A stretch of DNA of 64,000 bases from Streptococcus pluranimalium (lineage in GTDB: Bacteria; Bacillota; Bacilli; Lactobacillales; Streptococcaceae), in assembly GCF_002953735.1 (NCBI RefSeq), contig NZ_CP025536.1:1804001-1868000 (forward strand), read 5' to 3'. Shown piece by piece: positions 37,106-47,457 of this stretch (position 1 is its first letter; the number at the start of each line of letters is the position of its first letter). The notes beneath the pieces are model-generated. The model was not told the DNA's origin and did no database searches. It saw nothing but the letters and a program-made list of their open reading frames with translations. The translations under genes were made by a program, and so were the position numbers.

Positions 37106-38491
37106 TTATGACAATAAATCTGTTTTTGCTTTTTCAATCTGCCACAGAACCTGATCAAATCCTGTTCCACCAAGGGATTGACGTCTGGCAACAGCCTGAT
37201 GACTATCCAGAACCTCATAGACATCGGCCTCAATCAAATCTGATTGAACCTTATAGTCCTCCAAAGGCACATCCTGAAGGTAAATCCCTTTTTTGGTGCA
37301 TTCCAAGACCATATGTCCGACAATGGCATGTGCTTCACGGAATGGCAAGCCTTTAGCCGCTAAATAGTCCGCAAGCTCAGTTGCATTTGAGAAATCTTTG
37401 GTCGTTGACGTTTCCATAAGGTCTTTATTAACCGTCATGGTTTCCAACATACCAGCCATGATTTTTAGGGAAACGGTGACAGTATCAACTGTATCGAACA
37501 TACCTTCCTTGTCCTCTTGTAAATCCTTATTATAAGCCAAGGGAAGAGATTTCATAACCGTCAGTAAACCTAGTAAATCACCGTATACACGACCTGTTTT
37601 GCCTCTGATCAATTCTGCCATATCAGGATTTTTCTTTTGAGGCATGATAGATGACCCTGTTGAAAAAGTATCTGACAAGGTCACAAATTGGTACTCATGT
37701 GAACACCAATTGATGATTTCCTCACAAAAACGGCTAAGATGCATCATGAGGATAGAGCTATTACTTAAAAATTCCAAAATAAAATCACGATCAGACACAG
37801 CGTCTAAAGAATTCGCATAAGGCGCTGAAAAACCAAGCAAGTCACTAGTCAGGTAACGATCAATTGGAAAGGTCGTACCAGCTAAGGCAGCTGCTCCAAG
37901 AGGTGAGACATCCGTATGCTGGAGATTGAAGGTGAACCGTTCACTATCTCTCGTAAACATCTGATAATAGGCCATCAAGTGATGCCCAAAAGAAATTGGC
38001 TGAGCATGTTGTAAGTGTGTATAACCCGGCATAATGGTTTCTACATGCTCTTCAGCCAAGGCAACTAAAACCTGACGTAAGTCTTTCAAGAGCGACACGA
38101 TGGTGTGTAATTGCTCTTTCAAATAGAGATGCATATCTGTCGCAACCTGATCATTTCTAGAGCGTGCGGTATGGAGTTTACCAGCAACCGGACCAATTTT
38201 TTGCGTCAACAGACTCTCCATGTTCATGTGGATATCTTCGTTAGAAATATCAAAGTTGAGAGTACCTGCTTCAAGTTCAGATAGCAACTCCATCAACCCT
38301 GTTTTTATGGTAAAAGACTCTTCGTGGCTAATAATTCCTGTTTCACCCAGCATGGTCACATGGGCAATTGAGCCTTCTAAGTCCTGTTTTGCCATTTTTT
38401 GGTCAAATCCGATAGAAGCGCCAAAGGCTTCTACCCATTCCGCTACTTGAGCCTCAAAACGGCCACCCCATAATTTTTGATTTCCAACCAT
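37106..38491 (-). CDS. argH: Argininosuccinate lyase
   Basis: This 461-residue fumarase/aspartase-superfamily enzyme starts [10 protein letters not shown]. It has the three superfamily regions, including [30 protein letters not shown] and the signature [12 protein letters not shown] (~280-291). It cleaves argininosuccinate to arginine and fumarate. It lies 9 bp after argG, one operon. Confidence 0.97.
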   Translation of the reverse strand: MVGNQKLWGGRFEAQVAEWVEAFGASIGFDQKMAKQDLEGSIAHVTMLGETGIISHEESFTIKTGLMELLSELEAGTLNFDISNEDIHMNMESLLTQKIGPVAGKLHTARSRNDQVATDMHLYLKEQLHTIVSLLKDLRQVLVALAEEHVETIMPGYTHLQHAQPISFGHHLMAYYQMFTRDSERFTFNLQHTDVSPLGAAALAGTTFPIDRYLTSDLLGFSAPYANSLDAVSDRDFILEFLSNSSILMMHLSRFCEEIINWCSHEYQFVTLSDTFSTGSSIMPQKKNPDMAELIRGKTGRVYGDLLGLLTVMKSLPLAYNKDLQEDKEGMFDTVDTVTVSLKIMAGMLETMTVNKDLMETSTTKDFSNATELADYLAAKGLPFREAHAIVGHMVLECTKKGIYLQDVPLEDYKVQSDLIEADVYEVLDSHQAVARRQSLGGTGFDQVLWQIEKAKTDLLS

Positions 38492-38500
38492 AATAACTCC

Positions 38501-39691
38501 TTAATCTTTATTGACCTGAGCATTAACTTGGGTTGGTAAGCCCCAAAGTTTGATAAAGCCTACTGCTGCTTCTTGGTCAAAACTATCTGCACTTGTGTAA
38601 GTTGCCAAATCTTCGTCGTAAAGTGAATTATCTGATTTTCTAGCCACAACTTGGGCATGACCTTTGTATAATTTCACTTTTGCTGTTCCGTTAACTACTT
38701 TTTGCGTTTCAGCAATGTAAGCTTGTAAAGCTTTTGTCGCTGGGCTAAACCAAAGAGCATTATAGACAAGATTAGCAAATTCATTTTCTAAAATAGGTTT
38801 AAAATGTGAGACTTCACGTGTCAATGTCAAATCTTCAATTTCCATGTGAGCGGCAAGAAGGGTAATAGCTCCTGGGCACTCATAAATTTCTCTTGATTTG
38901 ATACCAACCAAACGGTTTTCAACGTGGTCAATACGTCCAACACCATGTTTACCTGCAATAACATTGAGCTTTTGAATCAATTTTGCTAGGCTGAGTTCTT
39001 CACCATTGACTGCAACAGGTTTACCAGCTACGAAAGTGATATCCACAAATTCCGGTTGGTCTGGTGCTTCTTCAGGAGAATTGGTAATCCCAAAAGCTTC
39101 TTCTGGCGCTTGATTCCAAGGATTTTCCAAAACACCACACTCATTAGCACGCCCCCAAAGGTTTTGGTCAATAGAGTAAGGGTTATCCAAGTCTGCTGGA
39201 ACTGGCACGTCATTTTCTTTGGCATAGGCAATCTCTTCTTCGCGAGACCATTGCCATTCTCTGACAGGGGCGACCACTTTCAATTCTGGATCGAGAGCTG
39301 CAATAGCCACTTCAAAACGAACTTGGTCGTTCCCTTTTCCGGTACATCCGTGCGCAATTGTTGTTGCTCCGGTTTCATGAGCTAACTCTACCAATTTTTT
39401 AGAAATCAAAGGACGACTAAGCGCTGATACCAATGGGTATTTTTGTTCATAGAAGGCATGTGCTTGAAGTGCTGGAAGCACATAGTCATTGGCAAATTCT
39501 TCTTTCACATCGATGACGTAAGATTCAACCGCACCAACTTTAAGGGCCTTATCGTGAATAAAATCCAAATCTTTTCCTTCACCAACATCCATACAAACTG
39601 CTACGACATCATAGTCTTTTTTAAGCCAGACAATGGCTACTGATGTATCAAGTCCACCCGAGTAAGCTAAAACAATTTTTTCTTTAGTCAT
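38501..39691 (-). CDS. argG: Argininosuccinate synthase
   Basis: This 396-residue ATP-dependent ligase has the P-loop [12 protein letters not shown] (~9-20), CMDVGEG and [14 protein letters not shown] (~115-128). It joins citrulline and aspartate. The start is the ATG at 39691 ([13 protein letters not shown]) after GGAG. It forms argGH with the lyase and has a strong promoter with an ARG-box-like sequence. Confidence 0.97.
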   Translation of the reverse strand: MTKEKIVLAYSGGLDTSVAIVWLKKDYDVVAVCMDVGEGKDLDFIHDKALKVGAVESYVIDVKEEFANDYVLPALQAHAFYEQKYPLVSALSRPLISKKLVELAHETGATTIAHGCTGKGNDQVRFEVAIAALDPELKVVAPVREWQWSREEEIAYAKENDVPVPADLDNPYSIDQNLWGRANECGVLENPWNQAPEEAFGITNSPEEAPDQPEFVDITFVAGKPVAVNGEELSLAKLIQKLNVIAGKHGVGRIDHVENRLVGIKSREIYECPGAITLLAAHMEIEDLTLTREVSHFKPILENEFANLVYNALWFSPATKALQAYIAETQKVVNGTAKVKLYKGHAQVVARKSDNSLYDEDLATYTSADSFDQEAAVGFIKLWGLPTQVNAQVNKD

Positions 39692-39704
39692 AATTCGTCT
39701 CCAT

Positions 39705-39720
39705 TTTTGCATATTTATGT
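39705..39720 (-). promoter_or_regulatory. ARG-box-like sequence before argG
   Basis: ACATAAATATGCAAAA on the minus strand resembles one half of the ArgR/AhrC box (AT-rich with ATGCAA). A second TATGCATTAATATA lies over the -10. Suggests arginine repression. Confidence 0.45.
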
Positions 39721-39730
39721 CACGTTCTAT

Positions 39731-39759
39731 ATATTAATGCATATAAGAGCATTTGTCAA
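39731..39759 (-). promoter_or_regulatory. argGH promoter
   Basis: Perfect TTGACA (39759-39754), a 17-bp spacer and TAATAT (39736-39731) on the minus strand. Confidence 0.8.
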
Positions 39760-39847
39760 GAAAAATTGTATTTTTATTTATTTTTTTGTTAAAATTGCAT
39801 AATTAAACTTCGTGTGAGATAAAAACAGTTGAATACCTCTGTCGAGA

Positions 39848-39903
39848 GCATAAAAAAATGGTTCAAAGAATCAACCTTCGGTCTTATCTTTGAACCATTT
39901 TTA
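39848..39903 (-). terminator. Terminator of tig
   Basis: AAATGGTTCAAAGA and TCTTTGAACCATTT form a 14-bp perfect stem, with T-runs on both sides. It ends tig on the minus strand. Confidence 0.85.
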
Positions 39904-39919
39904 GTTATTATTGAAATAA

Positions 39920-41203
39920 TTATTTCACTTTAACTGAGCTAGTGATTACTTCGATTGCTTTCTTCATAGCAATGTCGTGTTGAAGCATTTCTGGTGAAAG
40001 AAGTGAACGTACTTGCTCTGCATCCATGTTGTATTCAGCTGCAAGATCAGTGATTTCTTTTTCAACTTCTTCTTCTGAAGCTTCAAAACCTTCTGCTTTA
40101 GCGATAGCTTCGATAACAAGGTTCGTTTTAACACGTTTATCAGCGTCAGCTTCGTATTGTTTGTGAAGATCTTCTTCGCTTGTGCCTGTCAATTGGAAGT
40201 ACATCTCTGGTGAGATACCTTGACGTTGCATGTTGCCCATGAATTCGTTCATAGCACGGTGAACTTCGTCGTGTACCATTTCTTCTGGCAATTCAACGAT
40301 TTCAGCGTTTTCAACAGCAAGCTCAATAGCAGCACCTTCAACAGCATCGTCATAAGCGATTTCTTTAGCTGCTTCAAGTTCTTTGCGGTATTTTGCTTTC
40401 AACTCATCAAGTGTTTCAACTTCTTCGTCGATGTCTTTTGCAAGTTCATCGTCAAGTTCTGGAACTTCTTTAGTTTTAACTTCATGAACTGTTGTTGCAA
40501 AGACTGCGTCTTTACCTGCAAGGTCTTCTGCTTGGTAATCTTCTGGGAAAGTAACTTTAACTTCAACTTCGTCACCAGCTTTTGAACCAACAAGTTGGTC
40601 TTCAAATCCTGGAATGAATTGACCTGAACCAAGTTCAAGTGAGAAGTTATCGCCTTTACCACCGTCAAATTCAACGCCATCTACTGAACCAACAAAGTCG
40701 ATAACAACTGTGTCGCCATTTTCAGCTGCCTCTTCTTTGATAACAAGCTCAGCAAGGTTTTTACGTTCGCGTTCGATTTTTTCAGTCACTTCATCTTCTG
40801 AAACTTCTTTAGAAGCGTCAACTGAAACTTCAAGGTCTTTGTAGTCGCCAAGTTTAACTTCTGGTTTTGTCACAACTTCAGCAGTGATTTCCCAGTCTTG
40901 ACCTTTTTCCATTGATTTCACATCAACTTTTGGTTGAGCCACAACATCAAGTCCAAGTTCAGCAATAGCTGCTTCGTATGCTTCTGGCAAGATAGCGTTC
41001 AAAGCATCTTCGTAAAGTGCTTCCTCACCAAAACGTTGGTTGAAGATAGCGCGAGGCATGTGTCCTTTACGGAAACCTGGTGCATTCAAATCTTTTTTAA
41101 CTTTGTTAAAAGCTTGATCAAGAGCTGGTTTGATTTTATCTTGACCGATTGTGAATGTTACAACACCACGGTTAGTTGATTTGTTTTCAAATGATGTAGA
41201 CAT
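39920..41203 (-). CDS. tig: Trigger factor
   Basis: This 427-residue ribosome-associated chaperone has the ribosome-binding signature GFRKGHMPR (~43-51), a FKBP-type PPIase domain (~160-245, [25 protein letters not shown]) and the helical C-terminal chaperone domain. It binds nascent chains near protein L23. Single gene with its own terminator; divergent from the MscS gene. Confidence 0.97.
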   Translation of the reverse strand: MSTSFENKSTNRGVVTFTIGQDKIKPALDQAFNKVKKDLNAPGFRKGHMPRAIFNQRFGEEALYEDALNAILPEAYEAAIAELGLDVVAQPKVDVKSMEKGQDWEITAEVVTKPEVKLGDYKDLEVSVDASKEVSEDEVTEKIERERKNLAELVIKEEAAENGDTVVIDFVGSVDGVEFDGGKGDNFSLELGSGQFIPGFEDQLVGSKAGDEVEVKVTFPEDYQAEDLAGKDAVFATTVHEVKTKEVPELDDELAKDIDEEVETLDELKAKYRKELEAAKEIAYDDAVEGAAIELAVENAEIVELPEEMVHDEVHRAMNEFMGNMQRQGISPEMYFQLTGTSEEDLHKQYEADADKRVKTNLVIEAIAKAEGFEASEEEVEKEITDLAAEYNMDAEQVRSLLSPEMLQHDIAMKKAIEVITSSVKVK

Positions 41204-41378
41204 TAAGTCATTTCTCCTTAAAAATTTATAATACAGCTTAGTTTACCATATTTACCATTTTTTTTAAAGTTTTTTGTCAGTTTTCTCTTGAAAATCAAGG
41301 GATTAGAAGAAAGTAAATAGTAAGAGCTTTCTCTCAATATGAAATGATTTTTATAACTTTTTTTGATAAACTACTTCT

Positions 41379-42215
41379 ATGACTTATATTGAAAATTATT
41401 GGAATAAACTCCATATCGAAACTATTGCAGAAAATATCATCTCGAAGACTGTCTCGTTAATTTTACTACTAGTGCTCTTTTTCCTAGCTAAAAAGATTTT
41501 TGACATGCTTTTTACCAAGGCTATCGAACGCTCTATTGCCTTCACCAAACAGAGTCCTATGAGAAAGCGTACCATGACTAAACTCCTTCATAACGTCATG
41601 AATTATGCCCTCTATTTCTTACTAATTTACTGGATTTTAAGTATTTTAGGGATTCCAGTCTCTAGCCTCCTAGCTGGTGCTGGGATTGCTGGTGTTGCTG
41701 TTGGTCTTGGGGCACAAGGATTTTTATCCGACATGGTCAATGGTTTCTTCATCCTTTTTGAAAATCAGCTAGAAGTTGATGAAGTCGTTGAGGTTGGTGA
41801 CGTTTCTGGTACAGTTGCAAGCGTTGGAATTCGAACAACTCAGATTATCGGCTTTGATGGTACCTTACATTTTGTACCTAACCGCAATATCAGTACTGTT
41901 AGCAATCAATCGCGTGGTAATATGCGTGCTCAAGTTGACATACCAATTTATGCCCATACAGAACTTGAGAAGGTGATTGAAATTGTCAAATCCGTCAATG
42001 ACAATAAGGTTCCGCAATATCCTGAAATTGTTAACAATCCAGATATTATCGGCGCTATTACCAACACCAATAATCAACTTGTTTTCCGCGTCAATATCTT
42101 CGTGCAAAATGGGAAACAATATACTATTGGGCCAAAATTCTTCAGGTTCTATCAGAAAGCCTTACTAAAAGAGGGTATTCAGTTACCAACCGTGACACCT
42201 ATCGGACACCAGTAA
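41379..42215 (+). CDS. MscS-family small-conductance mechanosensitive channel
   Basis: This 278-residue protein has three membrane helices (about 23-43, 68-90 and 93-125). Helix 3 is rich in Gly/Ala (LLAGAGIAGVAVGLGAQGFLSD), the pore-lining signature. The beta domain follows (VEVGDVSGTVASVGIRTTQI) and then the C-terminal alpha/beta domain. It opens on membrane tension to release solutes on osmotic downshock. Single gene. Confidence 0.92.
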   Translation: MTYIENYWNKLHIETIAENIISKTVSLILLLVLFFLAKKIFDMLFTKAIERSIAFTKQSPMRKRTMTKLLHNVMNYALYFLLIYWILSILGIPVSSLLAGAGIAGVAVGLGAQGFLSDMVNGFFILFENQLEVDEVVEVGDVSGTVASVGIRTTQIIGFDGTLHFVPNRNISTVSNQSRGNMRAQVDIPIYAHTELEKVIEIVKSVNDNKVPQYPEIVNNPDIIGAITNTNNQLVFRVNIFVQNGKQYTIGPKFFRFYQKALLKEGIQLPTVTPIGHQ

Positions 42216-42538
42216 CACTCTATAATAATCTAATAAGTAAGAACTGGACATCAAAATTAATCTCGCTGTATAGCATCACATATTAGACGGGAGAAAGACT
42301 TAGCCATTGATATCTTTTAGTATTTCTCCTAGACAACTAACTACTTTTAGACTGTCAAATGGATTTTCCGCTCGCGTGATACATTCCCAAGGGAATGCTC
42401 CTAGATTATCTTCTATCTGTATCCTCAAAAAGCCTGCTAGAACTCATCGTATAAGCCAGACTTTTCTCACTATCAACCTACTCTAACTGCGAGTGTTAGG
42501 CGGAGAATCAATGGAAAATATTTTAAAATAAAACATGT
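42216..42538. other. Non-coding stretch after the MscS gene
   Basis: No gene is seen. A short ATTCCC/GGGAAT palindrome lies near 42385; otherwise unremarkable. Confidence 0.4.
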
Positions 42539-42565
42539 GGCAGGGACAAAAGTCCTTGCCTTTTT
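42539..42565 (+). terminator. Terminator hairpin at the start of repeat copy B
   Basis: GGCAGGGAC and GTCCTTGCC pair (one G-U) around AAAA, followed by TTTTT. It lies about 320 bp after the MscS gene and may be that gene's terminator. Confidence 0.7.
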
Positions 42566-43020
42566 AGTTATCGTCAAATAAATTCACTTTTGGACAAGTA
42601 ACTGAGACGTAGACAGCTCAACCGTTTAATGAACCGTTTGAGGTGGGAGCTAAGATAAGAAAAACCTACCCCCATCAGGGGCTGCAAGTTGAAATCTCAA
42701 AGCCTTATGAGGACGTTCTCATATCTGAGTCTAGAAATCAAAAAGCGGAGAGTGCTAAAGTTAATTCAAAAGACTATATTTGCTCAACTAAGCAGGGGTG
42801 AGTGCCTAAAGACCTATAAGCCTTAAAGGTAGGAAATCATGAGGCACAAAGCAACACTACTCTCTAATGTGCTGGTATCATCAGCTTTTACACCCCTAAT
42901 CTTACTTCCTCAAATTCCAACCCCAATAGTCACTACCCTAACTATTTGAACTGTCCGAACCTAGGAGTGAGGGGAAAATCGAAGGCTTCGAGTTAGCAAT
43001 TTTTCTCCCACTCTCGTTTT
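42539..43020 (+). repeat. Dispersed non-coding repeat, copy B
   Basis: It starts with hairpin GGCAGGGAC-AAAA-GTCCTTGCC-TTTTT (42539-42565), nearly identical to the fusA terminator. It contains the core 42813-42893 shared with copy A, and ends with GAGTGAGGGGAAAA (42965 on) pairing with TTTTTCTCCCACTC (to 43013), a large imperfect palindrome with an inner CGAAG/CTTCG hairpin. No open frame of note inside. Confidence 0.6.
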
Positions 43021-43146
43021 ATACTGCTCAGATTTCAACAGACAGTTTAACAGTTAAGTTCTTGCTTATCCTCTTGATTGAGCAAGAGTTCTCTTTGTTT
43101 TTAATTTTTAGAAAATTATAAGTTTTAAAATAGTAAGTTGTTATAG

Positions 43147-43175
43147 TTGACTAATTTTATAAGATAAAATAAACT
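43147..43175 (+). promoter_or_regulatory. Promoter of the MFS transporter gene
   Basis: TTGACT (43147-43152), a 17-bp spacer and TAAACT (43170-43175). The start near 43182 would give a leader of about 250 nt. Confidence 0.65.
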
Positions 43176-43311
43176 TATGATTACACAAATGAATGCGCTT
43201 TCTTTTTTGTGAACTTTTACGCTTTCTATCTTCCTTTAACTATGACTAATTTCTTTAAAAGGCCTATAAAGAATCAAAAATGTCTAGCTTTTGATAGATT
43301 GATATCATTAC

Positions 43312-43430
43312 TAATTTCCTAAGAGAATAAAATCAGACGATGCCATAGCATGATTATCTACAACAAATCGTAACGATGAGCTATCCGTGTAGTGCTCTAA
43401 GGAAATTATATCATTAGAAAAGGAAATCAT
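43312..43430 (+). promoter_or_regulatory. Structured leader with Shine-Dalgarno mimic before the MFS gene
   Basis: TAATTTCCTAAGAG (43312-43325) pairs with CTCTAAGGAAATTA (43395-43408) with one mismatch. Inside are hairpins ATGC-CATA-GCAT (43340-43351), CTACA/TGTAG (43358-43392) and ATCG-TAA-CGAT (43367-43377). The same 5' arm (ATTTCCT) can instead pair with the true Shine-Dalgarno AGGAAAT (43421-43427). This is a possible translational switch. Confidence 0.5.
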
Positions 43431-44639
43431 ATGTCCAATACCAATGTTTCGACCAAAACTGGTCTCATTATGTTTTTCACATTAGTTCTGGCTTACATTA
43501 CATTTGCAGCCAGCTGGGTCGGAGGTTCAAATCTCAGTGCTGAAATTACAAATCACTACTTTGGCGGTCCAGTATCACCTGTTATCAGCCAGGTTGTCAA
43601 CTATACCATAACTATTGCTCGAGCCATTGCTAATTTCTTAGCCGCTTATTTTCTCATTAAACTGGGTATCAAAAGAGCTTCAACCTTGGCTTTTATCTTG
43701 CTGTTATTTTCTTTAGTTGCTGTTTGGATGCCTAATTATTGGTTCTATATCATAGCGCGTATGTTTATGGCTCTAGGTGGCTCTATGATTATGGTTTATA
43801 TGAATCCTCTGGTTGTTCGCTTTATCCAACCCAAGTACAAGCTCATGGTTTCATCACTTATTACAGCAACCTATAATATCGGAGCTTTCTTTGTTGCGGT
43901 TGCTTTTCTCTTTTTCGCAGATGCTATGAAGGCAGATTGGCGCATTACTTTAACCATCATCGGTTTGGTTTCTGCTAGTATGTTTCTGATTTGGATGTTT
44001 AAAGCCAAAGATTTTGATACAAGAGGCAATGCTGCTAATCATGCCGAACACTACAGTTATAGCATAGCTATCAAAGATCCTTTTATTTGGCGATTTTCTG
44101 TCGGCTTTGGCTGCTTCTTATTTTTATACGTCATGAGCTTAACAAGCCTTCCTTCAACTCTTGCTAGTGCTTTTAGTAACAATGGTTTTCAAGCAGGCCT
44201 CATGTTGCTTGCTGTCTCCGGCGGGGGAATGGTAGCGACACTGATCATGATGAAACTCCCTCTTAACAGACCTCGAAAACCTTATTTAGTTGTTATGGGA
44301 ATCAGCGCTATTTTAGTGACACAAGCAGGACTATTTATCGTTCCAAGTTCACCAATTCTCGCTTATGCGTTATTCTTTATCACTGGGCTACTTATTTTTC
44401 TACAATATCCTGTTTTTCTTAACTTGCCACATGAACTTCCTGATATGAATCCGCAAAAAGCAACCTTGATGTTTGGAATTATCTGGGCTCTTACTTATGG
44501 CTTATATACCATCTTAACCTTCGTCTGGAGTTTAGTTCTCGCTAACTTTGGACTTAACCTAGCCCACCTCTTCTATGCTTTGATGACAGCTGTCTATGTC
44601 TTGTCTATCTTCACTTTACCAGAAACTTATCGTTACTAA
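43431..44639 (+). CDS. Major facilitator superfamily transporter
   Basis: This 402-residue protein has 12 predicted membrane helices and the MFS-type loop after helix 2 (LIKLGIKRASTLAFILL). The style is of CynX/NarK-like or oligosaccharide-independent anion transporters, but no substrate motif is clear. The ATG follows AAAGGAAATCAT. It is a single gene with a long structured leader and a strong terminator. The leader suggests control by a signal, perhaps the substrate. Confidence 0.85.
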   Translation: MSNTNVSTKTGLIMFFTLVLAYITFAASWVGGSNLSAEITNHYFGGPVSPVISQVVNYTITIARAIANFLAAYFLIKLGIKRASTLAFILLLFSLVAVWMPNYWFYIIARMFMALGGSMIMVYMNPLVVRFIQPKYKLMVSSLITATYNIGAFFVAVAFLFFADAMKADWRITLTIIGLVSASMFLIWMFKAKDFDTRGNAANHAEHYSYSIAIKDPFIWRFSVGFGCFLFLYVMSLTSLPSTLASAFSNNGFQAGLMLLAVSGGGMVATLIMMKLPLNRPRKPYLVVMGISAILVTQAGLFIVPSSPILAYALFFITGLLIFLQYPVFLNLPHELPDMNPQKATLMFGIIWALTYGLYTILTFVWSLVLANFGLNLAHLFYALMTAVYVLSIFTLPETYRY

Positions 44640-44725
44640 ATAACTATCAACTCGCACTTACCCTAGTAGCTTTCTTGTCCATTTTTCTTCGCAGGTATGA
44701 AAGAAACTAGCGGTCATATAATCAA

Positions 44726-44762
44726 AAAGATAACTTGAGAAGACAATCAAGTTATCTTTTTA
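44726..44762 (+). terminator. Bidirectional terminator after the MFS gene
   Basis: AAAAGATAACTTGA pairs perfectly with TCAAGTTATCTTTT, with T-runs on both strands; it serves both convergent genes. Confidence 0.85.
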
Positions 44763-44772
44763 TAATTTGTTA

Positions 44773-45336
44773 CTAATATTTTCGAATAGGATCTTCTAAA
44801 TACTGACCACGCGCGCCACCAATAAGTTTTGGGCGACTAGCAAGAGCGGTAACGTGAGCTCCGCCTAATTCTCTTTGAATGGGTTTCAATGGGACTTGAA
44901 CCCGCTTAACATGCATACCGATCGAAGTATCACCGATATCAAGTCCGGCATGAGCCACAATTTCTTCCACCTCGACAGGATCTTTCATAAACTTAAAGGC
45001 TGCTAGCTGCCCACTACCACCAGCATGAAGAGACGGCAAGACATTGACTATTTCTAAATCTTTTTGTAGGGCGTATTCTCGTTCAACAACAAGGGCACGA
45101 TTAAGATGTTCACACCCTTGAACGGCTAACTCAATCCCTGATTTCCCTAATTCATCGAGGATGACTTTAACAATAATTTCCCCGATTTCTTGGCTGGAAT
45201 TTTGACCAATACTCCCCCCTAAAACTTCACTTGATGACAAGCCTAATACGAATAACTGCCCTTTTTGAATGGCAGATCTGTCGATAATATCCATCACTAT
45301 TTTTTGTGTGTCTTCAGCTAGCGTTTTAATATCCAT
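44773..45336 (-). CDS. UPF0340/TIGR01440 family protein
   Basis: This 187-residue protein matches the family along its length ([60 protein letters not shown] end). Members are widespread in Firmicutes and have no established function. It is third in truA-pdxK-ECF-UPF0340, so it may be linked to vitamin salvage, which is only an inference from position. Confidence 0.85.
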   Translation of the reverse strand: MDIKTLAEDTQKIVMDIIDRSAIQKGQLFVLGLSSSEVLGGSIGQNSSQEIGEIIVKVILDELGKSGIELAVQGCEHLNRALVVEREYALQKDLEIVNVLPSLHAGGSGQLAAFKFMKDPVEVEEIVAHAGLDIGDTSIGMHVKRVQVPLKPIQRELGGAHVTALASRPKLIGGARGQYLEDPIRKY

Positions 45337-45368
45337 GAGCTTACCTTTCTAAATTGTCGTTATGAGGG

Positions 45369-45839
45369 CTACTTTCGAAGATTTAGTTTGATAATAGCTT
45401 TATAGAGAATATATCCCAAGCCCATACCAAAGCAGTTTTGAAAGATATTCCCAAAAATACCTGCCCAAGCCGCACCAAGTCCATAACCCAGTAATAAAGC
45501 AGCCAAGAAGTACCACCCTACCATGAAAAGGCTGGCGAGAATCAAGCCTATGAGACGCTTTTTGCCGTTCCAACCACCAAAGAAGCCTTGTGTTCCATGC
45601 GCAATCAAGCTATGAATCATATACTGAGGATAACCTAGAAGCATGTCTATGAGAAAGCCTGATAAACCACCCACGACAGCACCAGCTTTTGAACCCAAAT
45701 AAAAGGCTGTAAAATAAATACCGGCATCAAGCAGGGTTAAAAAACCCGTTGGTGTGGGGATGTGAATGTAGGCTAAGACAACACTAAGTGCTGTTAAAAT
45801 AGCCAAGAGGGCTAATTGACGAATATTAGTCTGTTTCAT
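45369..45839 (-). CDS. ECF transporter S component, probably for a pyridoxine/HMP-type vitamin
   Basis: This 156-residue protein has five to six membrane helices and the S-component N-terminus (RQLALLAILTALSVVLAYIHI) with the short alanine-rich helix that docks on EcfT. It overlaps the kinase gene by 14 bp. Such kinase-coupled S components import vitamin B6 or hydroxymethylpyrimidine. The shared EcfA/EcfT module is not in this window. Confidence 0.8.
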   Translation of the reverse strand: MKQTNIRQLALLAILTALSVVLAYIHIPTPTGFLTLLDAGIYFTAFYLGSKAGAVVGGLSGFLIDMLLGYPQYMIHSLIAHGTQGFFGGWNGKKRLIGLILASLFMVGWYFLAALLLGYGLGAAWAGIFGNIFQNCFGMGLGYILYKAIIKLNLRK

Positions 45840-46593
45840 ATTGTGTCACTCCATAATCATTTGAATGTGCGATAGACTGGTAAACAAAATCCTTTGCCGC
45901 CTGACTACTTTGTCTAATGGTCCGGTCTTTAGCTAGTCCACTAGCTATAGCTGAAGCAAAAGTACATCCTGCCCCTTGATTATTGCGATCAAGAAGGGAT
46001 GACTGTAAGAAATCCACCTGACCGTCTTCTCTTAATAAAACATCGAAGGCTTGGTCTCCTTCTAGTCTTGCACCACCTTTGATAACAACTGATTTGGCAC
46101 CCATTTGCTGCAAGACTCTAGCAGCATTTCCCATCTCTTCCAAGTTAGAAATGCTCTGTCCAGATAGGAGTTCTGCTTCTTTGAGATTGGGGGTGATGAT
46201 GGTCGCATAGGGAAAGAGCTCTTGCAATTCTTGACTCATTTGAGCGACTTCTTGGTCAGCATTTTCCTTAAAAACTAGAACTGGATCTAGAACCACAGGA
46301 ACTTGTGGTCGTTTTTGAATAAAGACTTTGACAGCCCTAGCTATCTGAGGCGTTGGTAAGAGACCAATTTTAATGGCTGAAAAAGGAATACCTTTTAAGC
46401 TATCCAGCTGTTTTTGAAAGAGATTATCATCTGTTGGAAAAATTTCAAAACCATCATCAGTTATTGCTGTCATGCAGGTTTGAGCCAAAAAGCCATAGAG
46501 CTTATGGGCTGAAAAAGTTGCTAAGTCAGCTTGAAAGCCACCACCACTTAAAATATCATTGCCCGCTATGGTCAGAATATAAGGTGTCTTCAT
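45826..46593 (-). CDS. Pyridoxine/hydroxymethylpyrimidine kinase (ThiD/PdxK family)
   Basis: This 255-residue ribokinase-fold enzyme has the N-terminal [15 protein letters not shown] (~10-24), substrate strand [20 protein letters not shown] (~134-143) and the anion-hole region [16 protein letters not shown] (~204-219). In other ThiD/PdxK enzymes the last motif reads GTGDTF or GAGCTF, and the C variant here is typical of the PdxK-like subgroup. It phosphorylates pyridoxal/pyridoxine or HMP, and the two cannot be separated by sequence. It overlaps truA by 38 bp, with AAGGAG inside truA. Confidence 0.85.
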   Translation of the reverse strand: MKTPYILTIAGNDILSGGGFQADLATFSAHKLYGFLAQTCMTAITDDGFEIFPTDDNLFQKQLDSLKGIPFSAIKIGLLPTPQIARAVKVFIQKRPQVPVVLDPVLVFKENADQEVAQMSQELQELFPYATIITPNLKEAELLSGQSISNLEEMGNAARVLQQMGAKSVVIKGGARLEGDQAFDVLLREDGQVDFLQSSLLDRNNQGAGCTFASAIASGLAKDRTIRQSSQAAKDFVYQSIAHSNDYGVTQYETD

Positions 46594-47332
46594 ATGTTAT
46601 CTCCTTAAGATAGAGTCCGTTTCCTGCTGCCGTTGGTCCAGCTAAATCGCGATTTTTTGATGCTAAAACTGTCTTAATCTGACTAACTGGCATGCGACCA
46701 TTTCCGATTTTCAATAGCGTTCCCACCATGTTTCGCACCTGTTTATACAAGAAGCCATTTCCCGAAAAGGTAAACACTAAAAGGCCTGTTTTAGCATCTA
46801 CTTCCAGACTTGCTTGGGTGATGGTCCTAACTTTGTTTTCAACAGCTGTTCCTGATGCTGTAAATCCTGTAAAATCATGGGTTCCTACCAAATCTTTGAT
46901 AGCCTCCTGCATAGAAGTTAGATCCAGAGGATAAGGAAAGGCTGTCGCGTAATGTCGCATCATTGGATTCTTAGGACGTCCAGTATCTACTAGAAATTCA
47001 TAGGTTTTACGATGTTTATTGTACCGAGCATGAAAGTCATCTGAAACAATGGCTATATCAACAATATCAATATCATCAGGACACTGAGTATCCAAACCAA
47101 AACGTAGTTTTTCAACATCACGCGCCTGAGGTAAGTCAAAATGAATCACCTGCCCATAAGCATGGACGCCAGCATCCGTTCGTCCTGCACCATGGATGGT
47201 AACAGGTTTGCCACTATTTAATCGTAAAAGAGTCTTCTCAATTTCCTCTTGAACAGTTCTAGCCCCAGGTTGTCTTTGAAAACCTGAAAAAAGCGTACCG
47301 TCATAAGAAATAATTGCTTTGTATCGTGTCAT
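46556..47332 (-). CDS. truA: tRNA pseudouridine synthase A
   Basis: This 258-residue enzyme has [21 protein letters not shown] at its start and the catalytic Asp in GRTDAGVHA (~51-59), plus [13 protein letters not shown] (~205-217). It makes pseudouridine at positions 38-40 of the anticodon stem-loop. It heads the operon with the vitamin kinase and transporter. Confidence 0.97.
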   Translation of the reverse strand: MTRYKAIISYDGTLFSGFQRQPGARTVQEEIEKTLLRLNSGKPVTIHGAGRTDAGVHAYGQVIHFDLPQARDVEKLRFGLDTQCPDDIDIVDIAIVSDDFHARYNKHRKTYEFLVDTGRPKNPMMRHYATAFPYPLDLTSMQEAIKDLVGTHDFTGFTASGTAVENKVRTITQASLEVDAKTGLLVFTFSGNGFLYKQVRNMVGTLLKIGNGRMPVSQIKTVLASKNRDLAGPTAAGNGLYLKEITYEDTLYSDHSGQ

Positions 47333-47457
47333 GAAACTGATTATAGCAAACTTTCAGCATTTCTCAAAATGAAGGTAATACATCCTCTATTCTAAGTGAA
47401 AATATGACTTTCTTTTTTGTGATATAATCAATAAGAGAGCGATTTCAGGAGGGTGTG

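Noticed and set aside
37108..37356. A plus-strand open frame of over 80 codons opposite the 3' end of argH.
   Set aside because: It is antisense to a well-supported gene and its composition is that expected of the reverse complement.
42600..42830. Possible known structural RNA (RNase P RNA, tmRNA or 4.5S RNA) in the long gap after the MscS gene.
   Set aside because: None of the conserved core sequences of these RNAs was found; the region is better explained as part of a dispersed repeat.
43177..43212. An 11-codon frame (MITQMNALSFL) just after the promoter of the MFS gene, which could be a leader peptide.
   Set aside because: It has no ribosome-binding site and begins at or before the predicted transcription start.
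47333..47457. TPP or other riboswitch upstream of truA and the vitamin kinase operon.
   Set aside because: No conserved TPP-riboswitch core (CUGAGA) or similar motif was found in this short interval.
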